From NCBI GenBank assembly GCA_030691985.1, contig JAUYDB010000113.1, forward strand, positions 1-7,601: 7,601 bases of DNA. Direction: 5' to 3'. Of the stretch, positions 5,402-7,601 are shown piece by piece. Origin of the DNA: Candidatus Omnitrophota bacterium. Its GTDB lineage: Bacteria; Omnitrophota; Gorgyraeia; 2-01-FULL-45-10. Positions within the stretch are counted from its first letter, which is position 1. Each line of letters begins with the position of its first letter. The position numbers were made by a program, and so were the translations under genes. The notes beneath the pieces are model-generated. The model did not search any database and was not told the DNA's origin. It saw only the letters and a program-made list of their open reading frames with translations.

Positions 5402-6070
5402 TCAGTGTCCTGTAATATCACACTTCCTCGAATATAGATAGAGCGGTTCCAGGTCTTCCGGACGCGTGAATTTTTTATTTTTTATATATTCCATGCCTAG
5501 CCCGGCCGCAACCTCTGCCTTCGGGTGCCAGCCAGATTTACGGCAGCGAATTTGCCCCCGAAAGTTATTGATCATATGGACCGCGTCACCCAGAAAAATA
5601 ATTTTATCGTATTTGCCGGTCTTTTTCAATAATTCCTCAGGCGGAATAAGAAGATACTTCGATAAACGCGTAACGCTTCTCCCGTCGGATTTATACAGGC
5701 ACGCATACACCTTGCTCTTCCTCGCGTCGATCACAGGGCATATGATGCCCTTGAAGGGCCTGGCGTTTTCGGCTATGACATCAAGGGTCGGTATTGCTAC
5801 GATCGGTTTCTTGAGCGCGTAAGCCAGCCCTTTCACCGTAGCGCTCCCTATGCGCAATCCCGTAAAAGAGCCGGGCCCTATGCTGATACAAAAGCAATCT
5901 ATGTCTTTAATTTTAATCCCTGCCTTCCCGAGCATCTTATCTATCATAGGCAAGAGCATGCTCGAGTGGCGCATAGGGCATTTTTTATGAAACCGGCTGG
6001 CCGCCATGCCGTTTTTAAGCACGGCCAGGCTCATATAATCCGTAGATGTATCGATTGCTAGTAGGTTCAT
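5402..6070 (-). CDS. tsaB: tRNA threonylcarbamoyladenosine biosynthesis protein TsaB
   Basis: TsaB is an ASKHA-fold partner of TsaD and TsaE in the complex that makes t6A at position 37 of ANN-decoding tRNAs in the cytosol. From the ATG at 6070 the protein has 222 residues, typical for TsaB. The N-terminal phosphate-type motif LLAIDTST, the family block GPGSFTGLRIGSATVKGLAYAL at about 66-86 (a TsaB/TsaD hallmark), and VIDARKSKVYACLY at about 113-126 identify it. I prefer ATG 6070 over a GTG at 6094, because the conserved region starts at MNLLAIDTS and the upstream residues lie in repeat DNA. AGGCG lies about 8 nt upstream as a weak ribosome binding site. It follows tsaE by 68 nt, a gap filled by heptad repeats. 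The C-terminal half is less conserved, as usual for this family. Confidence 0.94.
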   Translation of the reverse strand: MNLLAIDTSTDYMSLAVLKNGMAASRFHKKCPMRHSSMLLPMIDKMLGKAGIKIKDIDCFCISIGPGSFTGLRIGSATVKGLAYALKKPIVAIPTLDVIAENARPFKGIICPVIDARKSKVYACLYKSDGRSVTRLSKYLLIPPEELLKKTGKYDKIIFLGDAVHMINNFRGQIRCRKSGWHPKAEVAAGLGMEYIKNKKFTRPEDLEPLYLYSRKCDITGH

Positions 6071-6086
6071 GTCTAATCGCCTAATA

Positions 6087-6149
6087 CAGACCACAGACCA
6101 GAGGCCTTTATTAACGCTTTTGGTCTACGGTCTTTGGTCTATGGTCTAC
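6087..6149. repeat. Heptad repeats in inverted arrangement between tsaE and tsaB
   Basis: On the plus strand two CAGACCA units (6087-6100) face four GGTCTNN units (GGTCTAC, GGTCTTT, GGTCTAT, GGTCTAC; 6122-6149). The segment 6087-6100 pairs with 6135-6148 at 12 of 14 positions, and the two mismatches become U-G wobbles in the minus-strand RNA, so a 14-bp hairpin is possible upstream of tsaB. The last two units lie within the tsaE coding end, where GGTAGACCATAG reads G-R-P-stop. Confidence 0.75.
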
Positions 6150-6555
6150 CGTATATCTCTATCCTACGCTTACTCTCCCCCGCCACCGACAATCTCACTT
6201 CTATGTATTTCTTTGGAAGGAGTTCGCGGATCTTGTCCGCCCATTCGATAACTGCTACACCGTCGCCGTAAAAATATTCCTCGAAGCTCTCAGAATCCAG
6301 AACGGTGGACTTATCGACTCTGTACAGATCGAAATGATACAGCGGAATCCTCCCCTTGTATTCCTTTATGATCACAAAAGTCGGGCTATTGATATAGCGC
6401 ACATCCCGGACACCCAGCCCTTTCGCGATTCCTTTCGTAAAAACCGTCTTGCCCGAGCCGAGCTCTCCTATGAGCGCGACGCAATCGCCGCGTTTCAACC
6501 GTTTCGCGAGGCGCGATCCGATACCGATAGTTTCTTCAACGCTATTGGAAATCAT
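6139..6555 (-). CDS. tsaE: tRNA threonylcarbamoyladenosine biosynthesis ATPase TsaE
   Basis: TsaE is the P-loop ATPase that drives the TsaB-TsaD cycle in t6A synthesis. The 138-residue protein has the Walker A motif GELGSGKT at 30-37, then SPTF at 58-61, the family signature LYHFDLYR at 72-79 and VIEWADKI at 102-109, in the usual order and length. The ATG at 6555 lies 18 nt after the thiL stop codon, and no strong ribosome binding site is visible, so it may depend on translation from thiL. The final residues GRP and the TAG stop are coded by the heptad array, suggesting the original end was replaced or extended when the array arose. It is transcribed with tsaB directly downstream, matching the shared pathway; tsaD is not in the window. 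Confidence 0.95.
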   Translation of the reverse strand: MISNSVEETIGIGSRLAKRLKRGDCVALIGELGSGKTVFTKGIAKGLGVRDVRYINSPTFVIIKEYKGRIPLYHFDLYRVDKSTVLDSESFEEYFYGDGVAVIEWADKIRELLPKKYIEVRLSVAGESKRRIEIYGRP

Positions 6556-6573
6556 AAATCGTTATTTTTACCG

Positions 6574-7488
6574 TCAAAAATGCAGATACCCATTTGGCCC
6601 GAATGCCTCTTCGGTGCCGTCTTTTTTAACTAACCTGCAGCGCGGGTCTTGCGCTGCCGTTATCTCGCCTATCGCCGTGACGGGCGTCTTCATCAGGACG
6701 GGCGCGGCCTTTAAGAGGCGCTTCGCCTCTATCCGGCTCATCGTAAATAAAAGCTCGAAGTCCTCGCCTTGCGAAACCGCCTTAACGAAAGAGCCCGCAT
6801 CTCTTGAAAGCGGGATGAGGCTCTCGTAGATCCTGGCGCCGACTGCGCTCGCATCCGATATGCGCCACAGATCGAGGAGTAAAGCGTCGGATATATCTAT
6901 CATTGAATTTATCTTAAAATTGTTTACGATTCGCCGCGCCTCAGCCACTCTCGGCGTAAAGTCGAGGTGTTTTCCTCTTATCGATCCGCCGATCGCGCCC
7001 GTAACGAAGATAATATCGCCGGGCCTCGCGCCGCTTCGTAAAACGAGATTCTTTTTTTCGCATTCGCCCGCAAGCGATACGTCGATCACGAGCTTTTCCG
7101 AGCGCGCAAGGTCGCCGCCGACGATATTTACCTTAAACCTTTTCGCGAGGCTCACCATGCCTTGATGAATGCCGTCCGCGAGAGACACAGGCGCTTTCGG
7201 GCTAATCCCGATGGAAACAAGGGCATATCTCGGGACGCCTCCCATGGCGGCTATGTCGCTTATCGTTCTGGCAAGCGCCTTCCACCCTATCTGATACGGC
7301 AACGCCCGCCTAAGTTTAAAATGGACATCCTCGATAAGCATGTCGCATGTTAACAAAAGATACTTGGTCTTAGTCCATCTGATCACCGCGGCGTCGTCAC
7401 CGCTGGCTTGAATAACGGATTTATCGACACGCTGCTTTGCCGCAAAGCGCCTTATAAGCCCTATCTCACCGATGTCGCGTATCTTCAT
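6574..7488 (-). CDS. thiL: Thiamine-monophosphate kinase
   Basis: ThiL phosphorylates thiamine monophosphate to thiamine diphosphate with ATP, the last step of thiamine cofactor synthesis. The 304-residue protein has the AIRS/PurM-like fold marks in order: SGDDAAVI (29-36, metal and nucleotide binding), TCDMLIEDVHF (47-57), GWKALARTISDIAAMGGVPR (68-87), GGDLARS (124-130), GDIIFVTGAIGG (157-168), SMIDISDALLLDL (195-207) and GEDFELLFT (241-249). Length is close to the family norm. The usual DISDGL glycine is alanine here, and GGDLARS replaces the more frequent GGDTTRS-like form, mild variations I would not read as loss of activity. Its ATG overlaps the stop codon of the upstream mtnA by 4 nt (ATGA), indicating translational coupling. 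SelD and HypE belong to the same superfamily but lack this motif set. Confidence 0.94.
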   Translation of the reverse strand: MKIRDIGEIGLIRRFAAKQRVDKSVIQASGDDAAVIRWTKTKYLLLTCDMLIEDVHFKLRRALPYQIGWKALARTISDIAAMGGVPRYALVSIGISPKAPVSLADGIHQGMVSLAKRFKVNIVGGDLARSEKLVIDVSLAGECEKKNLVLRSGARPGDIIFVTGAIGGSIRGKHLDFTPRVAEARRIVNNFKINSMIDISDALLLDLWRISDASAVGARIYESLIPLSRDAGSFVKAVSQGEDFELLFTMSRIEAKRLLKAAPVLMKTPVTAIGEITAAQDPRCRLVKKDGTEEAFGPNGYLHF

Positions 7489-7601
7489 TTCTTCGCCCCG
7501 AGCACACGCCGAATCGACTTCGACAATGGCCTTCTGAATATGCCTTTTTCGGTCACTATCGCGGTTATCAATTCATTCGGCGTAACATCAAATGCGGGAT
7601 T
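7485..7601 (-). CDS. mtnA: S-methyl-5-thioribose-1-phosphate isomerase, C-terminal end (partial)
   Basis: The last 38 residues and TGA stop of a gene entering from beyond the window's right edge. The fragment begins NPAFDVTPNELITAIVTEKG, matching the C-terminal NPAFDVTP...LITAIITE block of MtnA, the methionine-salvage isomerase converting 5-methylthioribose-1-phosphate to the ribulose form. It ends in a basic tail (RRPLSKSIRRVLGAKK). The stop codon overlaps the thiL ATG by 4 nt. The same motif occurs in related aldose-phosphate isomerases of the eIF2B-like family (such as ribose-1,5-bisphosphate isomerase), so those remain possible. No start, promoter or catalytic residues are visible. Confidence 0.8.
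   Translation of the reverse strand, partial: NPAFDVTPNELITAIVTEKGIFRRPLSKSIRRVLGAKK

Noticed and set aside
4674..5441. 255-residue open frame on the plus strand
   Set aside because: It lies antisense to alr, which has full family motifs; the translation has no recognisable motif and crosses the inverted repeat, so it is a shadow frame.
6071..6094. TsaB start at the GTG at 6094
   Set aside because: The added residues (MVCIRRLD) precede the conserved MNLLAIDTS start and are coded by repeat-derived DNA.
6849..7488. Riboswitch (TPP) associated with thiL
   Set aside because: thiL starts inside the mtnA stop codon, leaving no leader for a TPP element; no such element is visible in the window.

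Overview
This window looks like chromosomal DNA from a Gram-negative-like, uncultured-type bacterium of middling GC content. The minus-strand gene order (mtnA, thiL, tsaE, tsaB, alr), the heptanucleotide arrays, a four-helix-bundle (S23-type) gene remnant and dispersed hairpin repeats together remind me of Candidatus Omnitrophota or a related candidate phylum. That assignment is from memory and is only an inference. There is no phage, CRISPR array, tRNA or rRNA.

Layout. Positions 1-209 hold a hairpin repeat, a truncated four-helix-bundle gene (minus) that reads into the repeat, and a CTATACG heptad array. Positions 220-1875 (minus) encode IlvD, with a near-consensus sigma70-type promoter just upstream. 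Positions about 1935-2400 form a degenerate intergenic zone: GGCC-rich hairpins, the N-terminal stub of an IS30-family transposase with its own promoter-like site and ribosome binding site, and a duplicated AAGTGACTGT repeat. Positions 2462-4195 (plus) encode a GT-C-fold membrane glycosyltransferase-like protein with C-terminal TPRs. It has a candidate promoter and a perfect 16-bp palindrome at its expected transcription start. Positions 4158-7601 (minus) are a compact housekeeping gene series: the end of mtnA, then thiL (ATGA overlap), tsaE, tsaB and alr. The alr 3' end overlaps the convergent glycosyltransferase gene by 38 bp.

Function. IlvD serves branched-chain amino acid and pantothenate precursor synthesis. 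TsaB and TsaE belong to the machinery making t6A37 in tRNA. ThiL makes thiamine diphosphate, MtnA belongs to methionine salvage, and Alr supplies D-alanine for peptidoglycan. The series looks co-transcribed, but its products serve unrelated pathways.

The most notable material is the small-repeat layer. Three intergenic spaces carry structured repeats that touch gene ends: a hairpin repeat ends the S23-like gene, a heptad array supplies the last codons and stop of tsaE, and a long inverted repeat abuts the tsaB stop codon. I see no convincing new multi-gene system. The repeats and relics are the parts worth checking.
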